DNA of 64,000 bases from Sulfurimonas marina. Its GTDB lineage: Bacteria > Campylobacterota > Campylobacteria > Campylobacterales > Sulfurimonadaceae. The position numbers and the translations under genes are program-made. Under the pieces are notes generated by a model. That model did not search any database. It worked only from the letters and a program-made list of their open reading frames with translations, and had not been told where the DNA came from. The stretch covers positions 558,001-622,000 of the forward strand of contig NZ_CP041165.1 in assembly GCF_014905095.1 (NCBI RefSeq). Direction: 5' to 3'. Shown piece by piece: positions 35,717-48,588 of this stretch. Position 1 is the first letter of the stretch; the number at the start of each line of letters is the position of its first letter.

Positions 35717-35759
35717 ATACAATTATAGAAGAAGTATAAGATATAGGAAAAAATATAAC

Positions 35760-36329
35760 ATGATTTTAATGATCGATAATTATGATAGTTTTACTTACAA
35801 TATTGTGCAGTACTGTCGTGAGCTTGGAGCAGATTTAAAAATTATCCGTAATGACGAGATGAGTGTAGAAGAGATTGAAGCACTTAATCCGGAAAAAATT
35901 ATAGTATCACCTGGACCTGCTTCACCTGATGAGGCTGGTGTAACGTTAGAGGTGATCGAGCATTTTAAAGATAAACTGCCAATTCTAGGTATATGTTTAG
36001 GGCATCAAAGTATTGCGCAAGTTTTTGGTGGGGATGTAGTACGTGCAAAAAATATGATGCATGGTAAAACTTCTACAATGAAACAACATATCTCTTGTGA
36101 AATTTTTAAAGATCTTCCTGAAGAGTTTATAGCTACACGTTATCACTCTTTGATTGTAGATAAAAACACTTTACCTGATGTGATCGAACCGACAGCATAC
36201 TCAACTGACGATGAAGAGATTATGGCGTTAAAGATTAAAGATAGAGACATCTACGGAGTACAGTTTCATCCGGAATCTATAATGAGCCAATATGGTCATG
36301 AGATTATAGGAAACTTTTTAAAACTATGA
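35760..36329 (+). CDS. Anthranilate/aminodeoxychorismate synthase glutamine amidotransferase subunit
   Basis: The start is the ATG at 35760 (189 residues); an in-frame upstream extension has no ribosome site and does not match the family. The N-terminus MILMIDNYDSFTYNIVQY, the nucleophile loop GICLGHQSIAQ and the FHPES near the end give the Cys-His-Glu triad of class I amidotransferases. Such proteins supply ammonia for tryptophan (TrpG) or folate (PabA) synthesis, sometimes both. No partner synthase is adjacent, so TrpG and PabA cannot be separated here. Confidence 0.93.
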   Translation: MILMIDNYDSFTYNIVQYCRELGADLKIIRNDEMSVEEIEALNPEKIIVSPGPASPDEAGVTLEVIEHFKDKLPILGICLGHQSIAQVFGGDVVRAKNMMHGKTSTMKQHISCEIFKDLPEEFIATRYHSLIVDKNTLPDVIEPTAYSTDDEEIMALKIKDRDIYGVQFHPESIMSQYGHEIIGNFLKL

Positions 36330-37519
36330 TACAAAAATTCATCTTTTTCCTAATTTTAGGAATTGATGTCACAATACTTTTTTTTCAGATAGATAATCTT
36401 TCTGTCTCATCCGCAGAAACATACATATTATATGAAGAGAACTCGTTTTTGAGTTCTCTTTTTAATTTTTTACTTGCTACTTTCGGTAATAATGACTATA
36501 CATTAAGAATACCAATCATATTAATACATTTGATCTCTACATTGCTTTTTTATGAAATATCAAAGAAGTATGTTGCCACAACACGTAATAGATTGTGGCT
36601 GTTACTATTATATGTAATGCTTCCGGGGACCTTAAGTGCCGCAATAGTCCTCAGTCATGCATTCTTAATACTTTTTGGTTTGCTACTTTTTATCTATTTG
36701 GATCAAAGGTTTCCAACCAAGTACACCAACCCTTTATTATTAGTATATGCATTTATTGATGGTGGTTTTGCATATCTATTGCTTGGAGTTTTGATATATA
36801 ACATCTTTGTTAAAGACTATAAAAATATAGTATACAATCTCATACTCTTAACTATTTCAGCTTATATGTATAGATTACAAATCTATGGAGTTCCTAGCGG
36901 ACACTTCCTTGATACTATAGCTGTCTACAGTGCAATATTTACACCGATAGTATTTGTATATCTTGTATATGCACTATATCGAAAGTATCTTGCAGACAAA
37001 ATAGATAAAGTTTGGTATATAGCAACAAGTGCATTGATATTTTCATTACTACTCTCTTTTAGACAAAGATTAGATATAGAATATTTTGCACCATATTTGA
37101 TGATAGCTTTGCCTTTAGCTGCTCAGACTTTTATTCACTCTTATCGTGTACGTTTAAAGATGTTTCGAAAAAGATATCAGACTATTTTTGTTCTGTCGTT
37201 TTTATTCCTGTTTTTAAACACACTAATAGTTCTATTTAATAAACCTCTTTATAGATTCATAGATAATCCAAAAAAACACTTTGTATATAATATGTATGTA
37301 GCAAAAGAGTTGGCACAAGAGTTAAAGAATATGAATATCAATTGTATTAATACTGATTTTAAGATGCAACAAAGATTACAGTTTTATGGAATAGAAAAAT
37401 GTAGTGATTATATACTCAAAGAGATAGACTTAGAAGGAAATAGAGACGCAAATGTAACTATAAGTTACAAAACGAGAGCTGCCTACAAAGGGAGTGTTAC
37501 AAAAGTAAACATAAAATAG
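36326..37519 (+). CDS. Membrane protein, GT39-like glycosyltransferase family
   Basis: The 397-residue protein has about ten hydrophobic helices. Near the N-terminus the region SAETYILYEENSF followed by FGNNDYTLRIPIIL resembles polyprenyl-phosphate-sugar dependent glycosyltransferases (GT39/GT83), including the RIP segment. The usual Asp-Glu pair of the first loop is not clear, so activity is uncertain. It overlaps the amidotransferase stop by four bases (ATGA). A role in sugar transfer to lipid or protein at the membrane is inferred. Confidence 0.68.
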   Translation: MIQKFIFFLILGIDVTILFFQIDNLSVSSAETYILYEENSFLSSLFNFLLATFGNNDYTLRIPIILIHLISTLLFYEISKKYVATTRNRLWLLLLYVMLPGTLSAAIVLSHAFLILFGLLLFIYLDQRFPTKYTNPLLLVYAFIDGGFAYLLLGVLIYNIFVKDYKNIVYNLILLTISAYMYRLQIYGVPSGHFLDTIAVYSAIFTPIVFVYLVYALYRKYLADKIDKVWYIATSALIFSLLLSFRQRLDIEYFAPYLMIALPLAAQTFIHSYRVRLKMFRKRYQTIFVLSFLFLFLNTLIVLFNKPLYRFIDNPKKHFVYNMYVAKELAQELKNMNINCINTDFKMQQRLQFYGIEKCSDYILKEIDLEGNRDANVTISYKTRAAYKGSVTKVNIK

Positions 37520-37609
37520 CCTTATTGTGTAAGAATGACCCATCAGGAATATAATTGTTAGAAACTTTATGCTACAATCAATCTCATAATATCAAAATAG
37601 GGAGTTTCT

Positions 37610-38947
37610 ATGGCTCAAAAAGCGATACGAGAATATGACGCGAAGTCGATTTTAGCAAAACATTGGAATAAGTACTTTCCAGACTTTACTTATGCATATG
37701 AAACAGTTATGGTTCAAAACGGTACTGAACTTAACGATGCTGCAAAAGAAAAAGCTTGGTTAAATGAGAAACCACTAGTTGCAAAACCAGATATGTTATT
37801 TGGTAAACGTGGTAAAAATGGTTTAGTTTTATTTAGAGACCAAAAACCAGGTGATGTATCTTTAGCAAAAGCTGCTTCATGGATAGATGAAAAATCTGGT
37901 GATAAACAAAGTGTATATTTCTCATTTGATGGTGATACTCCAACTGGTGATCCAAAAGTAGATTTTTTAACTCACTTTGTTGTTGAGCCATTTACTCCAC
38001 ATGATCAATCTGAAGAGTACTACATCTCTGCAACATGTGTTGGTGACGATGATGTACTTTATATGTCAGCTGAAGGTGGTATGGAAGTTGAAGAAGGTTG
38101 GGATGAAAAAGTTACTGAAGTAGCATTCCCTATTACTGCAACTGAAGAAGAGATAGCTGAAAAAATTGCTGCAAACGTTCCTGCAGATGTAAAAGCTGAA
38201 GATAAAGAAAACTTTGCAAAATTTGCAATTGGTTTTTTCAAAGCGTACCGTGAATTAAACTTTGCATACCTTGAGATTAACCCGTTTGTAATGCAAGGAA
38301 ATAAAATCGAGTTATTAGACATGGTTGCTAAACTTGATGATACAGCTGGATTTATGATGGTTGAAGCTTGGGGTGATGTTGAATACCCAACTGCATTCGG
38401 TATGGAAGAAAAATCTCCAGAAGTATTAGCTGTTGAAGAAGCTGATGCAAAAACTGGTGCATCTTTAAAACTTACATTACTTAAACCTGAAGCTAGAATC
38501 TGGACTATGGTTGCCGGTGGTGGTGCATCTGTTGTTTATGCAGATACAATTGCTGATATGGCAGGTATTGATGACCTTGCAAACTATGGTGAGTATTCTG
38601 GTGGTCCAACTACTGGTGAAACAAAATTCTATGCTGAGACTTTACTTGACCTTATGACAAGAGAAAAGGATGCTCAAGGTAGAGATAAAATTTTAATCAT
38701 TGGTGGAGCTATCGCTAACTTTACTGACGTTGCAAAAACTTTCACAGGTATTATCCAAGCGTTTGAAAACTACGCAGATAAAATGAAAGAGGTTGGTATT
38801 AAAATCTACGTAAGACGTGGTGGACCAAACTATGAAAAAGGTCTTAAAGATATTAAAGAGGCTGCGGACAGATTAGGTCTATGGATCGATGTATATGGAC
38901 CGGAAACTCACGTAACTGATATCGTAAGAATGGCAGTAGAGGCATAA
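37610..38947 (+). CDS. aclB: ATP-citrate lyase, beta (small) subunit
   Basis: ATP-citrate lyase cleaves citrate to acetyl-CoA and oxaloacetate with ATP and CoA, the key reaction of the reductive TCA cycle. The 445-residue subunit has an N-terminal ATP-grasp part (KAIREYDAKSILAKHW, FAYLEINPFVMQG) and a C-terminal citrate-binding part (VAGGGASVVYADTIAD, GEYSGGPTTGET). An AGGGAG site precedes the ATG; TATAAT at 37550-37555 is a candidate -10 box. It is followed after 9 bases by aclA, the order usual in Sulfurimonas. It marks an autotroph. Confidence 0.97.
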   Translation: MAQKAIREYDAKSILAKHWNKYFPDFTYAYETVMVQNGTELNDAAKEKAWLNEKPLVAKPDMLFGKRGKNGLVLFRDQKPGDVSLAKAASWIDEKSGDKQSVYFSFDGDTPTGDPKVDFLTHFVVEPFTPHDQSEEYYISATCVGDDDVLYMSAEGGMEVEEGWDEKVTEVAFPITATEEEIAEKIAANVPADVKAEDKENFAKFAIGFFKAYRELNFAYLEINPFVMQGNKIELLDMVAKLDDTAGFMMVEAWGDVEYPTAFGMEEKSPEVLAVEEADAKTGASLKLTLLKPEARIWTMVAGGGASVVYADTIADMAGIDDLANYGEYSGGPTTGETKFYAETLLDLMTREKDAQGRDKILIIGGAIANFTDVAKTFTGIIQAFENYADKMKEVGIKIYVRRGGPNYEKGLKDIKEAADRLGLWIDVYGPETHVTDIVRMAVEA

Positions 38948-38956
38948 GGAGAAAAA

Positions 38957-40759
38957 ATGGCACAATTATTTACTAAAGATACACAAGCAATTTTTTGGAA
39001 TAACAACAAAACTGCTATCCAAAGAATGTTAGACTATGACTATACAATTAAAAGAGAAACACCATCAGTAGCTGCTATCGTAGCTCCTACTGCTTCTGGA
39101 AAATTTGAGAAATTTTTCTGGGGTGCTGATGAGATTATGATCCCAACATATAAAACTACTGCAGAAGCAAAAGCTGCTCAGCCACAAGCTGATGTACTTT
39201 TAAACTTTGCATCATTTAGAACTGCTTACGATGTAACTATGGAAGCTTTAGAAATTGGTGGTTTTAAAACTATCATGATCACTGCTGAAGGTATTCCTGA
39301 AAGATTAGCACGTAAAATGAACCAGACAGCTCGTGATGCTGGTGTTGTTGTTATCGGACCTGCTACAGTTGGTGGTATCGCTCCAGGTGCATTCAAAATC
39401 GCTAACGTTGGTGGTACAATTGAGAATATCGTAAACTCAAAATTACACAGAACAGGTTCTTGTGGTCTTGTAACTCGTTCAGGTGGTTTATTTAACGAAC
39501 TTTCTAACATTATCGCTATCAATGCTGATGGTATTGCAGAAGGTGTTGCAATTGGTGGTGACCGTTTCGTAGGTTCTGTATTTATTGACAATCTTCTTCG
39601 TATGCAAGACAACCCAGATGTAAAATATATGATTTTACTAGGTGAAGTTGGTGGTACTGAAGAGTACAAAGTAATCGAAGCAGTTAAATCTGGAAAAATT
39701 ACTAAACCAATCATCGCATGGTGTATCGGTACAATCGCTAAGTACTATGATTCTGGTGTTCAATTCGGTCACGCTGGTGCATCTGCAAATGCAGAAAGAG
39801 AAACTGCTGAAGCTAAAAACAAAGCTATGGCAGAAGCTGGTATTCACGTACCTGCAACATTCAATGACTTACCTGCAAAAATCAAAGAGGTATACGAGTC
39901 ATTAAATATTGCTCCAATTCCAGAACCAGAAATGAATGTTGTACCAAAAGTTAGACGTTCTAAACAATTTATCTGTACTATCTCTGATGATAGAGGTGAA
40001 GAAGCTACTTACGCTGGTTTCCCAATTTCATCTGTTGCTTTACCAAGTACAGGTAAAGGTATTGGTGATGTTATCTCATTACTTTGGTTCAAAAAACAAT
40101 ATCCAAAATGGGCTACAGATTTCATTGAAACTGTAATCAAAACTGTTGCTGACCATGGTCCAGCAGTATCTGGTGCTCACAATGCTAAAGTAACTGCACG
40201 TGCTGGTAAATCAGTTGTTGAATCTTTAGTAACTGGTCTTTTAACAATCGGTCCAAGATTCGGTGGTGCAATTGATGGTGCTGCAGAGCATTTCAAATAT
40301 GCAGATGACAATGGTTTAACTCCAGCTGAATTCTTAAACCATATGAAAAAACAAGGGATTCCAATTCCAGGTATCGGTCACCGTATTAAATCTCTTAAAA
40401 ACCCAGACCTTCGTGTTAAAGGTTTAATGGATTTTGCAGCGGAAAACTTCCCTAAAACTCCATTACTTGACTATGCTAGAACTGTTGAAGCTCTAACTAC
40501 AAGTAAAAAAGAGAACTTAATTCTTAACGTTGACGGTACTATCGGTATCCTTATGGTAGATATGTGGAGAGCATTAGGTTACCCTGAAGAAGAAATCAAT
40601 GAATTTATCGCTTCTGGTACACTTAACGCATTCTTCATTGCTGGTCGTACAATCGGTTTCATCGGTCACGTACTTGATGAAAAACGTCTTGCAATGCCAA
40701 TGTATCGTCACCCAATGGACGATATCCTTTACGACGTTCAAAAAGCAGAAGAGATTTAA
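38957..40759 (+). CDS. aclA: ATP-citrate lyase, alpha (large) subunit
   Basis: The 600-residue subunit carries the succinyl-CoA-synthetase-like part with the phosphorylated His272 in FGHAGASANAE, and a C-terminal citrate-synthase-like lyase part with His475 in GIGHRIKSLKNPD. Both key residues are intact, so an active enzyme with AclB is expected. An AAGGAG site lies just before the ATG. The gene uses a narrow set of codons (GGT, GCT, CCA), consistent with high expression. Confidence 0.97.
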   Translation: MAQLFTKDTQAIFWNNNKTAIQRMLDYDYTIKRETPSVAAIVAPTASGKFEKFFWGADEIMIPTYKTTAEAKAAQPQADVLLNFASFRTAYDVTMEALEIGGFKTIMITAEGIPERLARKMNQTARDAGVVVIGPATVGGIAPGAFKIANVGGTIENIVNSKLHRTGSCGLVTRSGGLFNELSNIIAINADGIAEGVAIGGDRFVGSVFIDNLLRMQDNPDVKYMILLGEVGGTEEYKVIEAVKSGKITKPIIAWCIGTIAKYYDSGVQFGHAGASANAERETAEAKNKAMAEAGIHVPATFNDLPAKIKEVYESLNIAPIPEPEMNVVPKVRRSKQFICTISDDRGEEATYAGFPISSVALPSTGKGIGDVISLLWFKKQYPKWATDFIETVIKTVADHGPAVSGAHNAKVTARAGKSVVESLVTGLLTIGPRFGGAIDGAAEHFKYADDNGLTPAEFLNHMKKQGIPIPGIGHRIKSLKNPDLRVKGLMDFAAENFPKTPLLDYARTVEALTTSKKENLILNVDGTIGILMVDMWRALGYPEEEINEFIASGTLNAFFIAGRTIGFIGHVLDEKRLAMPMYRHPMDDILYDVQKAEEI

Positions 40760-40766
40760 TCTCTTC
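40748..40766 (+). terminator. Possible terminator at the end of aclA
   Basis: GAAGAGA and TCTCTTC form a 7-base stem around a loop that contains the aclA stop codon. The following GCTTTCCCTCTATTT is only moderately T-rich. Confidence 0.4.
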
Positions 40767-40846
40767 GCTTTCCCTCTATTTAACACTTTTTCTTCCTAAT
40801 TTTTCATTTTCTTCCAAATTATTATTTTTTACGATATACTAGAGCT

Positions 40847-41500
40847 ATGAAAAAAGCTTTTACTGTAATGGAACTTATGTTTATTATTATTGTTATTGGT
40901 ATATTAGCTGCTGTAGTTATGCCAAGGATGGAGCGGGATGTAGTTAGAGAAGCTGCTATTCAATTAGTATCTCATATCCGTTATACACAACATCTTGCAT
41001 TAGTTGATGATAGATATAATAAAGATGATGCAGATTGGTATAGAAGCAGATGGCAGATTATATTTGAAAATAACGCTGATTCGGGTGGAGAAGAGAGTTA
41101 TACTATATTTTCTGATAATCCTGATTATAGTGGACATGCTGGTGCTAATGAGATTGCTACAAACCCACAAGATAAATCTAAAAAATTAACAGGTGGGACA
41201 AATGGCGTTTCATATGATAATGCTGCAGCAACAAGAAGCATGAACTTAGGTATTAAATATGGAATAGTAGATGTAAACTTGACTGATTCATGTAAATTTT
41301 CTAGTAGTAAAAGAATAGCATTTGATCATTTAGGTAGACCATTAAAAGGAGATCTGTCAAATGCAACTACTTATATGTCTCCTTATCCAAATAGTAATAG
41401 AATAATAACTTCAAATTGCGATATAACATTAAGTGATGGAACTGAAAGTGTAACAATTAGAATTACTCCTGAAACAGGATATACATATATATTAAATTAA
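40847..41500 (+). CDS. Type II/IV-pilin-like pseudopilin
   Basis: The 217-residue protein has a prepilin-type N-terminus: MKKAFTVMELMFIIIVIGIL, with Glu at position 5 of the mature chain if cleavage is before Phe5. The residue before the cleavage site is Ala rather than the usual Gly. A hydrophobic helix is followed by a polar, Asn/Asp/Ser-rich domain typical of a pseudopilin. No other secretion or pilus gene is adjacent; it stands alone between aclA and the rRNA operon. It may be part of a type II secretion-like or transformation pilus encoded elsewhere. Confidence 0.8.
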   Translation: MKKAFTVMELMFIIIVIGILAAVVMPRMERDVVREAAIQLVSHIRYTQHLALVDDRYNKDDADWYRSRWQIIFENNADSGGEESYTIFSDNPDYSGHAGANEIATNPQDKSKKLTGGTNGVSYDNAAATRSMNLGIKYGIVDVNLTDSCKFSSSKRIAFDHLGRPLKGDLSNATTYMSPYPNSNRIITSNCDITLSDGTESVTIRITPETGYTYILN

Positions 41501-41808
41501 TGTAAAAATGAAGCAAATTAACAAATTTGCAAATTTATTTCCAATTCCCCAAATAGTTAAGCTTCTTCTAAGTATACTTCTCCTATAATTCCCGTCCACA
41601 AACGATGAGAGGCCATCGAAAGAGGGTCAGAAGTACTTCGAGTTGAAGCTACTGATTAACGTTTGAGATCATTGAAAACTAAGCAAGCGAGAGCTTGAGA
41701 TAATAACTAATAATACAACAACCGTCTATTAACTTTTAATAGGTTAGTAGATAACTTTAAGATAAAGCCAATGATTTTTAAATCTTGGGCTAAAGATTAA
41801 ACAATTCA
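41501..41808 (+). promoter_or_regulatory. rRNA operon promoter and leader region
   Basis: This 308-base stretch holds no gene. A TATAAT at 41584-41589 is the best promoter candidate; the -35 region is not conserved, as is common in Campylobacterota. The leader after it contains the 5' arm of the 16S processing stem (41665-41687). Confidence 0.6.
41665..41687 (+). repeat. 16S precursor processing stem, 5' arm
   Basis: GAGATCATTGAAAACTAAG and the following CAAG are complementary to 43407-43429 apart from one G-U type position and the outermost pair. The two arms bracket 16S and would form the RNase III substrate. Confidence 0.75.
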
Positions 41809-43327
<1,519 letters not shown>

Positions 43328-43406
43328 CTAGAGTAAAGCGATATGATTCGTTTCATAGTCGCAAATAAGTTCTCACGAACTAAAAAAGTATTATTTCTTG
43401 TCTCTT

Positions 43407-43429
43407 CTTGCTTAGTTTTCAGTGATCTG
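43407..43429 (+). repeat. 16S precursor processing stem, 3' arm
   Basis: CTTGCTTAGTTTTCA and TGATCT pair with the leader arm at 41665-41687, forming a stem of about 22 base pairs that loops out the mature 16S. Confidence 0.75.
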
Positions 43430-43449
43430 AGATCATTGATATTATTGAT

Positions 43450-43525
43450 GGGGGGTTAGCTCAGCTGGGAGAGCGACTGCCTTGCACGCAGTAGGTCAGC
43501 GGTTCGATCCCGCTACTCTCCACCA
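43450..43525 (+). tRNA. tRNA-Ala (anticodon TGC)
   Basis: The 76-base gene folds as a cloverleaf. The acceptor GGGGGGT pairs with ACTCTCC through two G-U pairs, the anticodon loop reads CTTGCAC (TGC, Ala), and the T arm contains GGTTCGATCC. CCA is encoded. It is the only tRNA in the 16S-23S spacer; the frequent companion tRNA-Ile is missing. Confidence 0.96.
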
Positions 43526-43529
43526 TTAT

Positions 43530-43575
43530 TTACGTTTAATACAAGTTTTTATCTAAAGATTTGTATTAGACGTAA
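43530..43575 (+). repeat. Spacer hairpin just after tRNA-Ala
   Basis: TTACGTTTAATACAA (43530-43544) pairs with TTGTATTAGACGTAA (43561-43575) over 15 positions with one G-U pair and a 16-base loop. It could be a processing site that frees the tRNA 3' end. Confidence 0.65.
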
Positions 43576-43599
43576 GTCTAAGTTCATTAAATTAACATT

Positions 43600-43680
43600 G
43601 TTAAAGTCAACAACTAAATAACTACAATTACAAGGACTACTGAGTTTAGTGTAGAGATACATTAAATAAGGTAGTGAAGC
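43600..43680 (+). repeat. 23S precursor processing stem, 5' side
   Basis: AAATAAGGTAGTGAAGC (43664-43680) is perfectly complementary to 46582-46598. Further out, GTTAAAGTCAAC (43600-43611) is complementary to 46638-46649. The sides together bracket 23S and form an extended, partly interrupted stem. Confidence 0.75.
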
Positions 43681-43688
43681 GAATTAGA

Positions 43689-46575
<2,887 letters not shown>

Positions 46576-46581
46576 TTAAAA

Positions 46582-46649
46582 GCTTCACTACCTTATTTAG
46601 TGTATATCATTAAATGAAGTAATCCTTGAGTTGTTTAGTTGACTTTAAC
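46582..46649 (+). repeat. 23S precursor processing stem, 3' side
   Basis: GCTTCACTACCTTATTT and, further downstream, GTTGACTTTAAC are complementary to the spacer segments at 43664-43680 and 43600-43611. Confidence 0.75.
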
Positions 46650-46722
46650 TTTTTTAATCTTCTTATCTATGATCTTAAAGGTCAACTGTAAGAGTATCAA
46701 ACAATACTTTTACACTTGATCT

Positions 46723-46842
46723 TGTCTAGGTGGCTATAGAGAGAGGGAAACGCCTGGCCCCATTCCGAACCCAGAAGCTAAGCCTCTCATCGCTGATAAT
46801 ACTGCATCTTTCAGGTGTGGGAATGTAGGTCGCTGCCTAGTT
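46723..46842 (+). rRNA. 5S ribosomal RNA
   Basis: The terminal stem is formed by GTCTAGGTGGC and GTCGCTGCCTAG. The inner part contains the typical CCATTCCGAACCCAGAAGCTAAG block, read in two parts. The length is about 120. A short outer stem TTGATC/GATCAA surrounds it and may be a processing element. Confidence 0.93.
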
Positions 46843-46999
46843 CGGATCAATTATCCATTCTAATCTATCTTCACTTTTTTATTATTTACAACTTATCTAC
46901 TTAATTTTACTATTTACTTTTTACCCTTTTACTACTATGATTTTTAATCTAATTAGTATAAATATGCTATTATTACATACTAAAAATATGGGATTTAAA

Positions 47000-47602
47000 A
47001 TGAAAGAATATATAAAAGATCAAATAAAAAAATCTTACGAAACAAAACAAGCTATTTACGAAAATGATGAATTAATCTCTAAAATTGAAGAATTAGCTAA
47101 AAAATGCGTTGAACTATATCAAACAAATAAAAAAACTATTCTGGCAGGGAATGGTGGTAGTGCTGCTGATGCACAACATATCGCAGCTGAATTAGTTGGT
47201 AGATACGGTTTTGATAGAGCTTCTATTCCATCTTTGGCATTAACTACAGATACTTCAAATTTGACAGCTATTGGAAATGATTATGGATATGATTATATTT
47301 TTTCTCGTCAGTTAGAAGGTATGGGACATGAAGGTGATATATTTATAGGTATTTCTACGTCTGGAAATTCTGTTAACTTACTAAAGGCTTTTGAGTCGGC
47401 TAAGAAAAAAGGGATTTTTACTGTAGCGCTTACTGGTAAAGATGGAGGTCAAATGGCTAAAGATGCAGATATGGCTATTATTGTACCATCAAACTCTACA
47501 CCACGTATTCAAGAATCTCATATATTAATTGGTCATATTCTTTGCGATATTATTGAACAAGAGATCTTTGGAGACGGTATTAAGACAACTGTAGATGCAT
47601 AA
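47000..47602 (+). CDS. gmhA: Sedoheptulose-7-phosphate isomerase
   Basis: GmhA turns sedoheptulose 7-phosphate into D-glycero-D-manno-heptose 7-phosphate, the first step of ADP-heptose synthesis. I start it at ATG 47000 (200 residues), the usual family N-terminus (MKEYIKDQIKKS), with GGGA upstream; longer in-frame versions add an implausible hydrophobic leader. The SIS-domain motif LAGNGGSAADAQHIAAELVGRYG, read as two blocks, and STSGNSVNLLKA are present. The stop lies inside gmhB. Confidence 0.95.
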   Translation: MKEYIKDQIKKSYETKQAIYENDELISKIEELAKKCVELYQTNKKTILAGNGGSAADAQHIAAELVGRYGFDRASIPSLALTTDTSNLTAIGNDYGYDYIFSRQLEGMGHEGDIFIGISTSGNSVNLLKAFESAKKKGIFTVALTGKDGGQMAKDADMAIIVPSNSTPRIQESHILIGHILCDIIEQEIFGDGIKTTVDA

Positions 47603-48119
47603 GGCTTTATTTTTAGACCGTGACGGTGTAATAAATGTTGAAAAAAATTACCTTCATAAAATTGAAGATGTTGAATTCGTAGAAGGTATATTTGACCTTT
47701 GTAAATATTTTCAAGAAAAAAAATACAAAATTATAGTTGTTACTAATCAATCAGGTATAGCACGTCAATATTATAATGAAAATGACCTTGAAAAACTTTC
47801 TTTATGGATGGTAGAGCAGTTTAAAGAGCAGGGTATAGAAATTGTACAAATATATTATTGTCCTCATCATCCAGATATTTCAGGTGAATGTGATTGCCGA
47901 AAGCCAAATCCAGGGATGTTATTGCAAGCTGCTGAAGAACATGATATTGATTTGAAAAATTCTATTATGATAGGGGATAAAGAGAGAGATATCGAAGCTG
48001 GATTCAATGCAGGTTTGCAAACGGCTTATCTCTTTGATGAATCAAAAAAGATTAAAACTTCAAAAGCTACAGAAATTGTATCAACCTTAAAGGAGATCAT
48101 TGATGTTGATTCTCAATAG
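47595..48119 (+). CDS. gmhB: D-glycero-beta-D-manno-heptose-1,7-bisphosphate 7-phosphatase
   Basis: GmhB removes the 7-phosphate in the third step of the heptose pathway. The 174-residue HAD enzyme begins with the nucleophile motif FLDRDGVINVE and has a structural zinc loop, CPHH then CDCRKP, as in GmhB. VVTNQSGIARQYY and MIGDKERDIEAG are further HAD motifs. It overlaps gmhA by 8 bases and the next gene by 17. Confidence 0.95.
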   Translation: MHKALFLDRDGVINVEKNYLHKIEDVEFVEGIFDLCKYFQEKKYKIIVVTNQSGIARQYYNENDLEKLSLWMVEQFKEQGIEIVQIYYCPHHPDISGECDCRKPNPGMLLQAAEEHDIDLKNSIMIGDKERDIEAGFNAGLQTAYLFDESKKIKTSKATEIVSTLKEIIDVDSQ

Positions 48120-48588
48120 TGGAGGAACTTTTAATAAGCGTTATAATGATATTAGCGGGGAATTAGAAGTTCCATATGACAATTTAGCTATTGACGAGAT
48201 ATTAGCAGCTTCAAAAGTTAGTTATTTGATGGCTGGTGTTGTTTATAAAGATAGTTTAGATATGGATCTAGAAGATCGTAAAAGAATTGCGCAGATCATA
48301 TCTCAAAGTGATGAAGCTGAGTTTGTTATAGTACACGGTACTGATACTATGGATGTCACTGCAGAGTTTTTAGACCAAATATTTGATGATAGAGTAATAG
48401 TACTAACGGGTGCCATGAAGCCTTTTAGCATTGAAAAAGCAGAAGCAAGTTTTAATCTTGGTATGTCTATAGGATTTGCAGAACATCAAGAGAATGCAGG
48501 TGTGTATATTTGTATGAACGGCAAAGTTGCCCCTTGGAATAAAATAAAGAAAAATAGAGAATTAGGGAAGTTTGAAATTGTCAGATAA
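48103..48588 (+). CDS. Asparaginase-like protein, N-terminal domain only
   Basis: The ATG at 48103 follows AAAGGAG at proper distance (161 residues). The type I/II asparaginase catalytic pieces are visible: SGGTF near the N-terminus, HGTDTMDVTAEFLD in the middle and LTGAMKPF after it. A Lys-rich end, NKIKKNRE, may hold the catalytic Lys. Full asparaginases have about 320-350 residues with a second domain; this one stops at the end of the first. It could be a real half-size enzyme family or have another substrate. It overlaps gmhB and ccoI. Confidence 0.82.
   Translation: MLILNSGGTFNKRYNDISGELEVPYDNLAIDEILAASKVSYLMAGVVYKDSLDMDLEDRKRIAQIISQSDEAEFVIVHGTDTMDVTAEFLDQIFDDRVIVLTGAMKPFSIEKAEASFNLGMSIGFAEHQENAGVYICMNGKVAPWNKIKKNRELGKFEIVR

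Noticed and set aside
35673-35759. N-terminal extension of the glutamine amidotransferase overlapping putA
   Set aside because: The family begins at MILMIDNYDSF; the extension is basic, lacks a ribosome site and overlaps the putA coding end.
43526-43688. Search for a tRNA-Ile after tRNA-Ala
   Set aside because: No GATAAG anticodon arm or matching acceptor is present; only a hairpin and the 23S processing arm are seen.
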